This document shows positions 1 to 13,095 of a stretch of DNA of 64,000 bases, piece by piece; the stretch's first letter is position 1; each line of letters opens with the position of its first letter. Both the position numbers and the translations under genes were made by a program. The notes under the pieces are model-generated. The model saw only the letters and a program-made list of their open reading frames with translations, did not search any database and had not been told where the DNA came from. Source of the DNA: Breviolum minutum Mf 1.05b.01 (Eukaryota > Sar > Dinophyceae > Suessiales > Symbiodiniaceae); the NCBI GenBank assembly GCA_000507305.1, contig DF241575.1:1-64000 (forward strand), in the 5' to 3' direction.

Positions 1-153
1 AGAGTAGTTCTAATTGGATCGTTTCTCCTGTTTACCCCATCTTTCAAAACACCATCTGGTCAAATGATGTGTACAAAACTACAAACCCCTGAGCAGTTTT
101 TTGACGACTTTTTTGGGCAAACGGGCTAGTTTCAGGTTAGTTTGCCAATTCGC

Positions 154-218
154 CAGGGCACAAGCTGTATTTTCCTTCAGGGCAATCTTCAGGAATTTCC
201 CATGTAATGGTCACCGTA
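154..218 (-). CDS. Ceramidase exon 26: TVTITWEIPEDCPEGKYSL
   Basis: TVTITWEIPEDCPEGKYSL matches ATIEWxIP....GxYRI near the family's C-terminus. Acceptor CGGCCAG; proposed GC donor (GCGAATTG). The last 30 or so residues should lie left of the window. Confidence 0.9.
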
Positions 219-3200
219 CTGGCCGAAATTCCTGGACGCCAACTCGAAATTCATGGCGCCATGGGTGCGGACTGGGTGTTTCTGAAAAACACTGGGACCA
301 TTGTTTTTTTTTCAAGCTGGGCCCCGACTAGTTTTAAATGTGATTATAATGATTATAACTAAGGTACAACCCGCATCAATGGCTTTATAAACATCTTATG
401 AACGGGGGAACTGGGGTGAAATAAATCTACTTATAGAGGTTATATCAACCCATTTACATTAAAATCCACCACAACACCACCTTGAAATCGTGGTTGCTGT
501 TGATTTATCAAGGTTTATCTACTCAAATCTATACATTTTTTTTAAAAGGCAACCTGAGCAACATGTGTCACAAGAATTGTTGGTTGTAACTGATACCTAT
601 AACCATCCTGCACCAAACAAGTACGCAAGAAAAAACTCATTACGCACATCTCTAACCTGAAAAATTTGGCTTCCTGCCAGGACCATAAGACTTACTTATG
701 TGAGCGGCCTGCTAGGTATTTGCCTCTAAGCCGATCTCTTAGTTGGGTTTTTGTGGCTTGGCAAACGTGAGGACCTTCAAACGACTTCCCAACAAGGAAT
801 GGGTGTTTCCACAAAATATGGGTACCCCAAAATGGATGGTTTATAATGGAAAACCCTACTAGAATGGTAATTTGGGGGTACCACCATTGAAGGAAACACC
901 CGAATCAAAACAAATTCAGCGGGGGTGGCCTTGACTGTCTTGACTTCTCAGGTCCCGGAACCTGATCTTTGAGAAAAACCCAACTTTTTTGTGTACCTTA
1001 GGTGTAGCCCCCCCCCCTCCCTAGGATGCCCATAGCAGGCAGCCCACCCCACCTACCGGTTCCGCCATGCTTTCACGAACTGCAGGTGTGGAGTTTCTGA
1101 AGTATACCAAATCGCATAGGATCCACGTATGGTATATTTGGGTGTTTCCGAAAATAGGGGTACCCCCAAATCATCCATTTTATAGGGATTTCCATTATAA
1201 ACCATCCATTTTGGGGTACCACTATTTTTGGAAACACCCATTTACAAGCATTGACCTATACCCTCATCTTCCAGTTCCTTCTAAGATTTGGAAGAAGGGG
1301 TCGATCGTTACCTGATATATTGGCTTGCCTTGGAGCTTGGTTCCACATATATAGGGAACTCGAGGATGAGGCTCTACATTTGCCACAAAAAATTCAACCA
1401 ACACAAATCGGATAGGTAAAATCTACCTGTCCCCATGGATCCAAGGATCCAGGATCCATGACTTGTTCCCACATCCATCAGTCCCCTGTTCTCTCCACGC
1501 CTTCGCGTTTCCATTCAAAGCGCAATTCCCAGTCATTGTCATCCGCGACCTCGGCAGCTACGGAACCTTCCCTGCAAGATCGGCTCAAAAACAATTATTT
1601 CACTAACGGCCCAAAGATAGTCCACTACAAAAAGGGGTGACAAAACTACCCGTTGCCTATTCATGTGGTCATTTATAGGGGTTGTTTACGGAGCCATTTA
1701 CAGGGGTTATAATTTATAATGCCATGTATAACGAGTAGGGGCCCACCTTGCAATAATCAATACATGTTTAGTATCCAACTAACATTCAACACATGCTGAC
1801 CCACCCATTTGCAAAAAAAATAATCAAAATGTAGAATCGGAATTTTCCCCCTAATTTGCAGGGGGTCAAAACCACCACCTAGAGGTACTCCTATACAAGC
1901 TTGCAGTGTTTCTTAATGACAAATCATCCCATGGGACTCTATTCGAAAAGCACATGCAAAGGGTCTCTTTTCATACAGAATCCTATGTCAATGGAGTTTC
2001 CTGGTTCCCTCAATAGGTGGTAGGTAGCATATAATCACCGAATTGGCAATATATCACCTACCACCTCTTAAGGGAACCAGAAACAGCTATTGACTATGGC
2101 ATCTTTTGGTGAAATTCAATTCGTGACCTCCCTTTATCCCAGGTCACGTTGGAGGTCACGTCACGTTGATCCATCCCGACGGTTACGGATTCAGAATTGC
2201 CAGGTGTGAATCCAGGAGTCGTCTAGGAGATGAATCTTATTCCCCACCTGTCAGGTGAGGGTTGTTAGATTTTATGTCAGTCTCTTCTTCTCCTTCTCCT
2301 TCTCCTTCTCCTTCTTCTTCTCCTTCTCCTCCTCCTCTTTGTCCTCCTCCTCCTGTCGTCCTCCTCAACTGCGATCCTGTGAGTTCAGTGTGGCATGCCC
2401 GACCACAACCGCGATCCGATGAGTTCAGTGTGGCGTNCCCATCTCACTAGTATCACTAAGCCAAGGAAACCTGAAATCAATGTTCTCAAATTCTCCATTC
2501 TTCCCATCATATTCTCAATGACAACCCTCACCTGACAACCTCCACCCAACATGTCATGGTGGGGATCACTCGAAGTAAAGTATTAGGATGGCATTGAAAC
2601 TCAAGAAAAAAACCTGGAACTCCAAAAATCATTGAAAAACAATAGGCGTTTAACAAGACTATATTTGAGGTGGGGAATTTTGATCATCCAAAATTGGGGA
2701 CTACGATGATTTTAATAGTCGGCTTGACTTCGAGGGAACTCCCATTCTATAGCGAAGGGCATTGGATTCTTAGACCCATTTACCTCCATGTTTGGTAAAA
2801 ATGGGCAAGTTTTATTGGAAGTAAAAAAACACCCCATAGCATCCATGTATAATAGTCTAGTATATTTACCTACCATTTACCATAAAGATTCAACCATCCA
2901 TGTAGGTAAATAATGGTAAATATACCAGTCCCATGGATGGTATGGTAGATTTTGCCCACAACCAGTCACCTTTACCCCCTGAGGTCCCCTAGCCATGTGC
3001 CAAGTGTGGCCATCCTCCTGCCGTGTGGCCATCTGTAAGCAAAGAAAGGAAAGCATAGCAGAGTTACATACAGACACACTGAAGCCGGTTGCATCCATTC
3101 AAGGTATATTTAAATTTACCTTCACAATATTTAGAAAATCCAAATCTATATACCCTTGCCTTAAATGTAATCACTCTAAATATACAGTGGATGGTATGGG

Positions 3201-4835
3201 CATGTAAATAGCTAACCGGAAGTGAACAAAAGAACAACAACACCTGGAAAAAAAAACTCATTTGTCGGTGGGTATTTCAATGTCCTTCCCAAGGTCCCAT
3301 TGGATTATTCCATATTGTTCCCACCATTTTTGTTTCAGTCAATTTTGGATCCCACCATTTTCGATTTTTTTGGTAAGAATTCCAACCACTCAAAAACCTT
3401 CACAACCCGAAACCCCATCTTCCATGCAGCAGTTCTCCTGAAGACGCCACACCGAGACGAAACTCGAGTTCCGTCGCAAGTTGTTACGTGGATGAGCGCC
3501 CCAAATCACCGCCTTCCGCCCCGGTAACGAAATCTTGGGACTGAGCAGTGGCAATGCTTCAGCCACGACATGACCCATGAAATACTGGTTGGTTACTGCT
3601 GTTGATGGCTAAAATCCCAAACAACCACCTGGGATTTATAAAACCTTGTAAAGAATGGGAAAAAAAGTACCAACCTCAACTGGTTTAACCGGATTTCTAA
3701 ACCATCAACAGTAGGGATCCCATAAAAAAAAATGCTTGTTCTTATCCCTATATATGGATGTTTCCAAAAATAGTGGTACCCCAAAATGGATGGTTTGTAA
3801 TGAAAAACCTTTTTTAAAATGGATGATTTGGGGGTACCCCTATTTTTGGAATATATATAACTGGGAAGGTCATACCCTTTCTGTTTTCCAGCACCTATAA
3901 ACAGGGTCAACTGGTCACTGCAAAATTGAGAAACATGTTTCATTCTCTAAGCCCCAAGGGGACCGTACTACAGGAAGCCTAAAGGATTCACCCCAGGAGA
4001 TTTGTTGCGAACAAAGTTTCGATTTGGCTGGTTTAAGGTGGTTTTCAAAAAAAAAAATCCAAACATATTCCCGAAATGGTGGTGAAAAATGCTGATGAAT
4101 CCAATGGGATCGTAAACATCGTAAAGAATCACCAAAGAAACAAACAATTAACAAAAATGTTTGAAGATTTGTTGCACCAAACATATCTAGTTGGTGGTTT
4201 CAACCCATCTGAAAAAAATTAGTCAAAATGGGAATTTTCCCCAAATAAGGGTGAAAATCAAAACATATTTGAAACCCCACCTAGATATTATTGGCATTTA
4301 TTGGCTACCACTTAGCTCTGGCGAGTGTCATCGCAATAGAGTCTAATGCATCTCTTCAATCAACATCGCCCTGAAGAAACAAACAAAAACAATCCACATT
4401 ATGTAATAAACTCCAAGCAAAAGAACAAAACCAACACTACGCTATAGGTTACGAAAACAAGCACACCATAATATTAGCCAAGAAAAAAACAGTTTTCTTT
4501 CGTATCTGACCCCCCAACATCTCCCAAATTATCCCTCTCCATCCAAACCTCCAACAATGAAACAACACTCTCTCCCCAACACCCAAACCGCCCAAACCTG
4601 AGCTGTAGCGCCAGGTGGATACTCTGGATATACATCACTCTTTACATCACCGAAGCTTCCACCTGTTTTTTGCGAACGTGAGACGTGGGAGAAAAAGTCG
4701 TGGTGATGAAGGATGTGCTTAAAGGAATGGGAATTTGGCGAAGTTGCAGCAGGTTAAGATTTGGTACGCTTTTTTTCAAAGAAGGTTTTGCTGTGCAACA
4801 AGAGGTTGCCTTTTTTTGGTGCAACCCAAATTAAA

Positions 4836-4877
<42 letters not shown>

Positions 4878-7800
4878 GGCGGTGGTGGTGGTGGTGGTGG
4901 TGGTGGTGGTGGTGGTGGTGGTGGTGAAAAAAAACACTAGTCATTGACATGAAAATACACAGACTGTCAAAGGTATCTTGTTTTGGATAGCCAGTCTCCA
5001 TGTTTGTCTTTCGTTGTTTGGGAATCCAAACCTTCATCGTTAACCTCTTTTTTGAACACAACAAATCAGACACGTGTCATTTCATTAATAGCTCCTTGAA
5101 ATCATCTGATTTTCAATCGGTAGCATTGTTTGGCTTGGTGTCCTTTCATGACCCCGCCTGATTTTAGGGAAACAAAAAGGGAATGCCAACAAATTTCACT
5201 CGCTGAAACTAATGTAGCCCCATGTAGCCCCTGAAAATAGGCTTTCAGCTCTTTAATAACTCAACCAAATCTAGTAAACCTCGCTCCCTTCCAATTGGTC
5301 ACTCATTTTACTCAGACCTTTATCCTCCAAACTACCCAAATGTATTCAAATGTAGGTATATAGACCGTACATTGAGTGTCTGGGCCATTGAAGTAACACT
5401 TCTAGGTTCTAGTTGGTGGTCACCAAAAAAAAAGAGAAACATATGAGCCCAATTATATAAGTCGACTTGGATGAACAAATCTTGACCAAACACTTTCTGG
5501 AGTAAATCTGACGGCACCCTTCGAAGTTTCACAACCGGTTATCAGGGTTTGCAATAAGTTCATGTCACCTGTAAAGACATCACAAAACCGGCACAAACAA
5601 ATCATTTTAAGCCCCTTTCGCAGGTGATGTATAGCAAATTATCCCCCCAAAAAGGACATACACCACGCAGGTCGCCTGGAATTTGCTGATCGATGGACTT
5701 ACAGCCCCCCCGAACAGCAAAAACATCGAAACAGCTACACTGAACAAATTCACATCCAGGAGCAGCAGTGATGTTTTTCTATGCAACGAATTTTCACCAA
5801 TCAAATCCAGAAAAAAAAAAAAAAACACCCAAACGGCGGCACCAATTGGAGGATCATCTGCGACCACATCGCTCCTTATTCGCAAAAAAAACACTTCTGA
5901 ATCCAGTGAGTCTCCCAGGATTGGTCATCTCGAAGGTAAATTTGGATCATGGAGATCTCAATTACCAAAGCGGGTTTCGAGAGCGAGATAGCCAGGCTTA
6001 ATAGGGCATTTCCTAACTTACCATTAACTTACCAATTCCTAGAAATAAAGCCTTAGGGTGGCTCATTAACCATTGGTCTCCCAATAACAAGGCCTCTTCC
6101 AGCACCTTCCAAGGGGTGCCAAATGGTTCCTAAAGGGTTTCAATTCACCATCCCTTACGGTTTTGATTGGCACCCCTTTGAAGGTCCAGGTTTGTTGAAA
6201 CTTATCAAACCTCTGTTTTTTGAAGGCCTAAAATGACCGTTGGGTGGGGGCCAGTTGACCAGATTGACCATGTCATCACATTAAGGATTGACAACTTCGA
6301 AACCCCTGTAGCAAAAAAACACAACGAAACAACGTCTTCTTAAGCGAACATCGTCATTACAACTTCATCGTCCCCTTCGTTCATTTAAAACACATGTGGC
6401 TACCCAATCACTCAATGTATGATGTATCTATCTGGGTGATTCCAAAAATAATGGTATCCCCAAAATGGATGGTTTGTAATGGAAAACCCTATTAAAATAG
6501 ATGATTTGGGGGGTACCGCCATTGTTGGAAACACCCATCTAGATATGATCTACCCCCTGAACAATCCAAATGTATAGGCAAATACAGCAGCCCCATTGAG
6601 TGTGAAAAGGTATCGTCTCACTCCTCTTCAAGTCACATGCGACTCAAATCGTGGTCAACAAAAACGCCAAGAATCGTAAATCGTGAACGTTGTGCAAAGT
6701 AGGCCCCTACCAGTTATGAGTAAAACGTCCCATAACTCCACTTATAGCGGTGCAAATAATCCAGCTTGCCTATTTATCTAGTTGGTGGTTTCAACCCATT
6801 TGAACAATATGCTCGTCAAATTGGATCATTTCCCCAGGTAGGGGTGAACATAAAAAAATACTTGAAACCACCACCCAATTATTTTCGGTCATTTCAAAGG
6901 AGCCCCCCAACTCCACTGATAAACTGAGCCACGAAAAAAAAACACTGGCCTGACTTTCCATTAAATCCTGGTTAATACGGGTCCTTGTGATGGTTTATGA
7001 AATATTCCCCATATAACTGGGTTCTTTTCAGTGCTCAACTGGTGTTTGAGGGGGCCCAGCCCTTTTTTCAACGCATTTTTTTGCCGAGTGTCTGCCCTTC
7101 CATCATTTGCGCCTCCGTAGGGATCTTGGGTTGCGCCCCAGGCCATCGATACGTTTTGCCTTCTGCCATCTCCTCTTGGTTTTTTGCAAAGCCATAGGAT
7201 TCCTTCAAGAAAAACCACTACGAAAATTAAATAACCTTTGAAACCTATAGTGTTTTTCTTTCATGCGTATATCATCCCCCAATGCTCCATGTATTTTGCA
7301 TGGATTGTTTACCAGGTGAAAAATGGCTACATTCAAGGGGAAATGGCTTGGTAAATCTTCCCGTCCCATGGCACAGCTGGCCTGAATCACAGAAGCCCAG
7401 CTACCGGGAAATTGTCCAAACTTCTTCAGTGGAATGTTCCCAGCATGAATAACACCATATTTTTTTCTTACAAACAAACCCAGCACACTCAATGGGACTG
7501 GTAAAATTACTTACATTTGGATAATTTTCAAGTTTTTTCGATGATAGCTGAATAAGACCATACAATGAGTGTCAGGCTTTGGTTCCTCTCAAAACCCTGC
7601 CATGTCCGTTTTTTTTTCGGCGGCTCCTCTGCCATTTCCTTCAAGATATTGGTCATGGCACCTCAACGGCCCCCGGAAACGGTTTTGGAAAGTGGACAAA
7701 TTGGGCATCTCGCCACAACAAACGTCTGAAAAAAATCCGTTCTTTTGGAACATGTTGCGAACGTTCCAACACATGTTGTGCCCATTTATAAGGCCAGTTT

Positions 7801-10800
7801 TGGGGTGCTTCTATCCGGTATAACCATATACCTAAAAAAAATTATATATAACTAGTACGGGCCTACCTTGTAAAGCGTTATTCAGAGACATTGTGGTTAC
7901 CATTGCCAATACCCATTAACTCAACCATTATTTCGGGCGTTCATTTTGGGAACCTTACAAATATCAGTTTTTCTCCTGGCTCACATGTTTGTTTTGCATC
8001 ATTTCAATGGTTGTTTCTGGTTCCCATAAGTAGAAGGTGGTAGGTAACATATAACCGCCCAGAAGGCAATGTATAAGTGCTATATATGCTACCTACCCCC
8101 TAATTATGGGAACCAGGAAACTCCATTGATCATTTCTCCAAATGCAACTCGAGCACCATGGGTATGAGGACCATAGGCCGTAGATCCTCCTTCATAACGT
8201 TGATGTTGATACTCTTCAATAGTCGTCACATAGCCTGCCTTTTTTGGCGGGAATTTGTTGGAAGAAATTTGGCAAACATGTCGGTCTGGGATATCGGAAT
8301 ATCAATGGACTACCTTCATTGCATGTGGATGCGCCCACCATCAATTTTGTTTCATGACGTTTTTACGTGGATTTGTCCACAAAAGAGCCTCGCGAGAAAA
8401 CCTTCTTACATGAACCATTATACTGTCGGTTAACAGGGATTCTTCAACGGGCTCCAGAAATCCCTATACCTAAGGAAGCAAACGTGTATAAGCAAGCGTA
8501 CTTGGATTGTTAGTAGATGGGTTATTACCCACTTACAAATGAGATATATTGAGGTTATAACTTATAACATTTATAACCCACCTACGAACCTTCTACTAAC
8601 TTCCTAGGACATCTAAGTATAACCCCTGAAAAACCCAAACAATTGAAGAACTTTTTATCACTGCTTACTGACAGGAAAAACATGCGCCAAAAGTGACCGG
8701 TCTGTTGCTGTGCAAAGAAATCAATTTCTTGGACTCCGATTATCACCACAATTCTTTGGGGATTTTGTCAAGGGATGATTCCTTTTCAGGTTAGCTCCGT
8801 GTCGGTTGGTAAAATCTACTCCCCACCTAGAAAGTAGATGGCCCACCGGCACTCCCATTAGTCTTGGTTTACCATGGCCCCTTACTATACCATATTTTGA
8901 GAGTTGCGCCATCTATCAAGGTATAGTTGGATGTACCCTACCAACGTACCTCTATTGGAAAATGTACCTCTATTGGAAATCCCTCTACAGGCCCTGTTCT
9001 TGTGGGTATTTATGAGTTATAATCCCCAAGAATCCCTAGAGAACACAATACCATGGGCACAATGTTAGGGAAACCACCCGTCCTTGTCCCGTGAATCTAT
9101 TTTGACCACAGTGTATAGACCCTGTAACCAGCTGTAGGTTGACTGACCCTGTTTAGACCCTATCTATACTCAGATATATCACCAAAAATTTTCACAAGTT
9201 TCAGGCTTACAGAAGTCGTGAATCTTGTCGCCCAAACTACTATAATCATACATACCTATAGCATCCATGTATGATATATTTCCCTAAATTAACCGTCCAT
9301 GTAGGCAAATATGCCATACATACATTCATAGTATGGTGTGTAAATAAATTTATGTACATATAAATGAATATGTACAAATATCGTATAGCACTGTGACTAT
9401 AAACTAATCAAAAATGAACACATGCCAATTCTCCGACAAAAATCCATCCGCAAGTTTCAGTGCGAACATTTCAAACGAAAATTTCAAAGGCACATATCCA
9501 CTGGCACAGTTGTTGATGACGACCCGCGCATTTGGGCCAACAACTCCTCTGGTTAGCCACACAGTATGTTGAGGAAACTTGAACGTGATTTTCATGATGA
9601 TTTGCAGTGAGGGCTCATAAATGGCCATATAAATAGGTAACTGGGGCTATACACCTTCTTATAGGGACTATTTCCCACCTTGCGCCAACAGTGCTGGGCT
9701 TTGGAAAATCTATCGCCGGCTTCAAATCATGACGTCCTTTTTGGGTATCGATAGTTGTTAAAACCACATTTTTGAATGGCTGCAAAACGAGGCCCTCTGG
9801 TAAATGATCACAGATTTGGCTTGAATACCACCATTTTTCAAAAAATACATCTTCATTCCGGGTCCATCTTCCATTGCTATGTGGAAAGCTAGTTTTTACT
9901 AAACCCCGTAGCATGATCAGCCAGGACCTGAAAAAATCACCCCTTGTTAAAAGAGAAAATCATCAGAACCATCCACCTCGATGACTTTGGGTTCCGTCTT
10001 AGTTTTGCGGAGCGTAGCTCTACTTGGATGTCCCAAGAAGGTAGGAAAAAAAAGGTTGCTAAATGGGTTGTACCGTTATACCCCCAATATACCCCATTTA
10101 TACGTACCAGGTTATAACCTATTGATCCTAACCATTTGCTAGTTTCCAACGGGACATCCAAGTACCTCTTGACATGACAAACTTTTCGAACTGAAAACAT
10201 AGGGGTCATCCATGGTCGGAAATATCCTGACATTTGGTCATGCACATCCCCTGTGAAGTTGATGAACCGTGATAAACCCACGTTTCTACTACTGTGGGAT
10301 ACCTCACTGGTATCAGCGGTGCAAAAAACCGGTGTAAGCCTTTTCTTTAGCGGACACCGTCAGCGCCCGCAATGTCCTCATGAGGGGGTGGCTTTAGATT
10401 CCCATGAAAATATGACCCCAAACAAAACATCAGTTGACCAACCAACTGCTGAAGCCGCGATTTGCGTGGAGTTTTGGCACCGTTTGTGGGTCCTTTGTCT
10501 AGCAAGGCTTTCTTAATGACTTTGGCCGTCCGTCTTCCTGCCATCGTTGTGAACTCACCTGCATGGTGGCGGCGGGACGCCGGGTGGAGGTTCTTGTCAT
10601 ATCAACCTTCATGGGCGGGGGTTGTACTTTGAGTTGCTGGGAGGGGGCCATGTCCAATTTGTGCCCTGTATGTTGCAGGGCTTATTTTTCTTTATGGTTT
10701 TTGAACTGAATCAAGGCTGACTCATCAGTAAAGGCGGCTATTCCAATGATTTCGAAAGCTTGATGAGCTGAAAATATCTTCTTCCCAGTACATCCAGTAC

Positions 10801-13037
10801 TGTCAAGTTCAAGTTGTCACGGGAATCCGCTACTAAATATGAGAGGTTTGTGGTGGTCCCTACTACTTGTAGATGGATCCTTCCAACATTCCATGAAATT
10901 GGCAAGTCGGAGCTTATCGCCATCCCCTACTTGGAGGATCATCCCATCCCAGTTAGTAAATAGATTGCAACCACCATGTATGAGCCATTTGAAGGGGAAT
11001 AACCCCACTTCGGGGGCTTACTAAGCATAGTTGCCAATGAGGCCATTTGGAAGGGGAATAACCCCTGTTAGGGGACTTATAGTCACCATAGTCTACATAG
11101 TTGCTAACTACTTACTTAACTAAGATGATCCTCTAAGTATTACGGGTCCAACGAATCATTGAGTTTGAAGCAACCTAAAACTACATCACCCTCCACCATT
11201 CCAAGGTGCCCTGACCATCGTTCTACATGGGGGTGAAGTTTGAACCCCCTATAAATGGCCGAAAATGAATAGAGCCACGAAAAAAAACCTTACTACTTTC
11301 CATTATACTGGTTGGTTAATAAGGATCCTTGCAATGGTTCATTATAATCCCTATATAACTGGGTAGTATAATCCCCTATATACCCCAAACAACGAAGGTT
11401 TTTTTCATTGCTCAAAAGGTAACTGAGGTGATAAACCCTAAACTGAGGTACGTAGGCCTGTTGGGCCATTGATTCCCACTCTGAAAACGTCCATATGAAA
11501 AAACCGGAAATTCCCGGATACTTTCCTTGAGTCATCCTGGTTGTTTTATAAGGATCCTTATTTCATGAAATAATGCAAGAAATAATCACCATAATTGGGT
11601 AGTATAGTAGTCCCTAACAAAACCCGAAACAACCATGTTGTTTTTTCGTGGCTCATTTTTTTTGTTAAGGACGTTAAATTTCACCCCCAACATTCTAAAT
11701 GCACCATACCCCAATCACCTTCCTTAGCTTGTAGCTAACCAACCACCCAAAAAATCCTCCAAAATAACAAAACTAGTTGGTGGTTTCGACCCCTTTGAAA
11801 ACTATTAGTCAAAATGGAAATCTTCCCCAAATAGGGGTGAACATAAACATATTTGAAACCAGCACCTAGAAAATTGTCTCAACATGTCTCAACTAACATC
11901 TCTGTTTCCAGTTCCATACCCCCCCCAATTCCATTGATTGTGAAGCCCCACCTGGTACGCCAGCGATGATCAAGTTTCCCAAACGCACCAGTTGAAAGGC
12001 CATCTTGGATGGCCTTGGTTCCGAGGGGAGCCCTATACGATCGTTATAAATGGAGCTATGGGCCCCTATAAATGGCCAAGAATAAATGGGGTAACTGGGA
12101 TGAAATAACCCTACTTATAGGGGTGAAATAACGAGAAATAAGCCTACTTATAACTGGTTTTTGGGCCCACCCTTGTAGGAAATCATACTTAGCATCATGA
12201 GAATCTAAGGGTACCCCTAAACCTTATTAAGGGATCATCCCCTGATCACAAGCCCGGCAATTTTTCCTCGGGAGCATTGGGGCCGGTAGGGATGTCATTG
12301 GGATCTCACCCAAAAACCGTGGAAAAAAAACCATCCGAGCAATGGAAAACAGGGTGCCTAATTGTTTACTAGTTGGTGCATGGTTTCAACCCAGTTGAAA
12401 AATATTCGTCAAATTGGATGATTTCCCCAGGTAGGGGTGAAAATAACAAATATTTGAAACCACCACCTAGTTTAGGGAATTTGTTGGGGATGAAGTTTAC
12501 TACCCAATTATATGGGGACGGGATGTTTTTTATAAACGATGAAATATACAACTGCTTTATTAAACAACCAGGATTCAACTCATGGAAAGTATCCGGGACC
12601 CCGGCTTTTTTCGTGGCTCATCTGTGATCATACCGACCGTTACAAGTTGAAACACTCCAGAAACCTTGATTGAGTCACATCACAGGAGTTACCGTTTTAC
12701 TTAGATTTGCTGGCTTTTTTCGGTGGTTGGAAAAACATGACATAAAAATGACAAACTAATTGGTGGTTTCAACCCATTTGAAAAATAGTAGTCAAAATGA
12801 TGGGAATCTTTCCCAGGTAGGTGTGAAAATAACAAATATTTGAAACCGCCACCTAGCAAAATATTCCTCAAATCGTGGTCAACGATGGTGCTGAATCCCA
12901 TGGTAGAAAGTGCAAAAACATCACATCACTTTAAAGCACTACAGTAAAACTGAAAGCAACCCTGAGGGCCAGTGTTGGTGCAGTATAGAGTACGTAGCCA
13001 TTATTTCAGCCCGCCATCAAATTGTATGACACAACCC

Positions 13038-13095
<58 letters not shown>

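Larger units (their letters stand above)
219..1493 (-). other. Ceramidase intron 25: holds two IR-B and one IR-W element
   Basis: 1.3 kb of intron. Recognisable content is an IR-B palindrome at 801-901, an IR-B inserted in a half IR-A-like stretch at 1140-1239, and an IR-W-like inverted repeat at about 1266-1372. The rest shows nothing coding. Confidence 0.6.
1567..3010 (-). other. Ceramidase intron 24: IR-O, IR-A and a pyrimidine repeat
   Basis: Contains a degenerate IR-D-like tract (about 1805-1885), an IR-O palindrome (1987-2090), a CTT/CCT microsatellite (2281-2355), a partial 40-bp direct repeat (2370-2436, one N) and an IR-A palindrome (2833-2946). Confidence 0.6.
3557..7416 (-). other. 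Ceramidase intron 22 (3.9 kb)
   Basis: Holds IR-P (3588-3714), with IR-B (3757-3850) beside it, IR-D (4187-4284), the GTT/GGT microsatellite (4837-4924), IR-K (6104-6192), IR-B with an ATCT duplication (6434-6536), IR-D (6778-6878) and part of an IR-M (6930-7060). A possible short reading at 5683-5810 is unassigned. Confidence 0.55.
8235..9498 (-). other. Ceramidase intron 19
   Basis: Contains IR-E (8500-8622), an IR-L copy (8925-9070) and an IR-A palindrome (9255-9336). Ends are GA...AG with matching TATGTG at both junctions. Confidence 0.65.

Noticed and set aside
2695-2765. Minus-strand AIEWEFPRSQADY, resembling the ceramidase ATIEWxIP strand
   Set aside because: It lies before exons 25 and 26 in gene order, while the true block (TVTITWEIP) is at 154-218; it is followed at once by a stop and is probably chance.
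4831-5073. Open frame with poly-His/poly-Asn
   Set aside because: Produced by the GTT/GGT microsatellite; no protein-like sequence outside the repeat.
9696-9825. Minus-strand LPEGLVLQPFKNVVLTTIDT segment
   Set aside because: Coding-like, but it does not fit between exons 18 and 19, whose phases and family alignment already meet.
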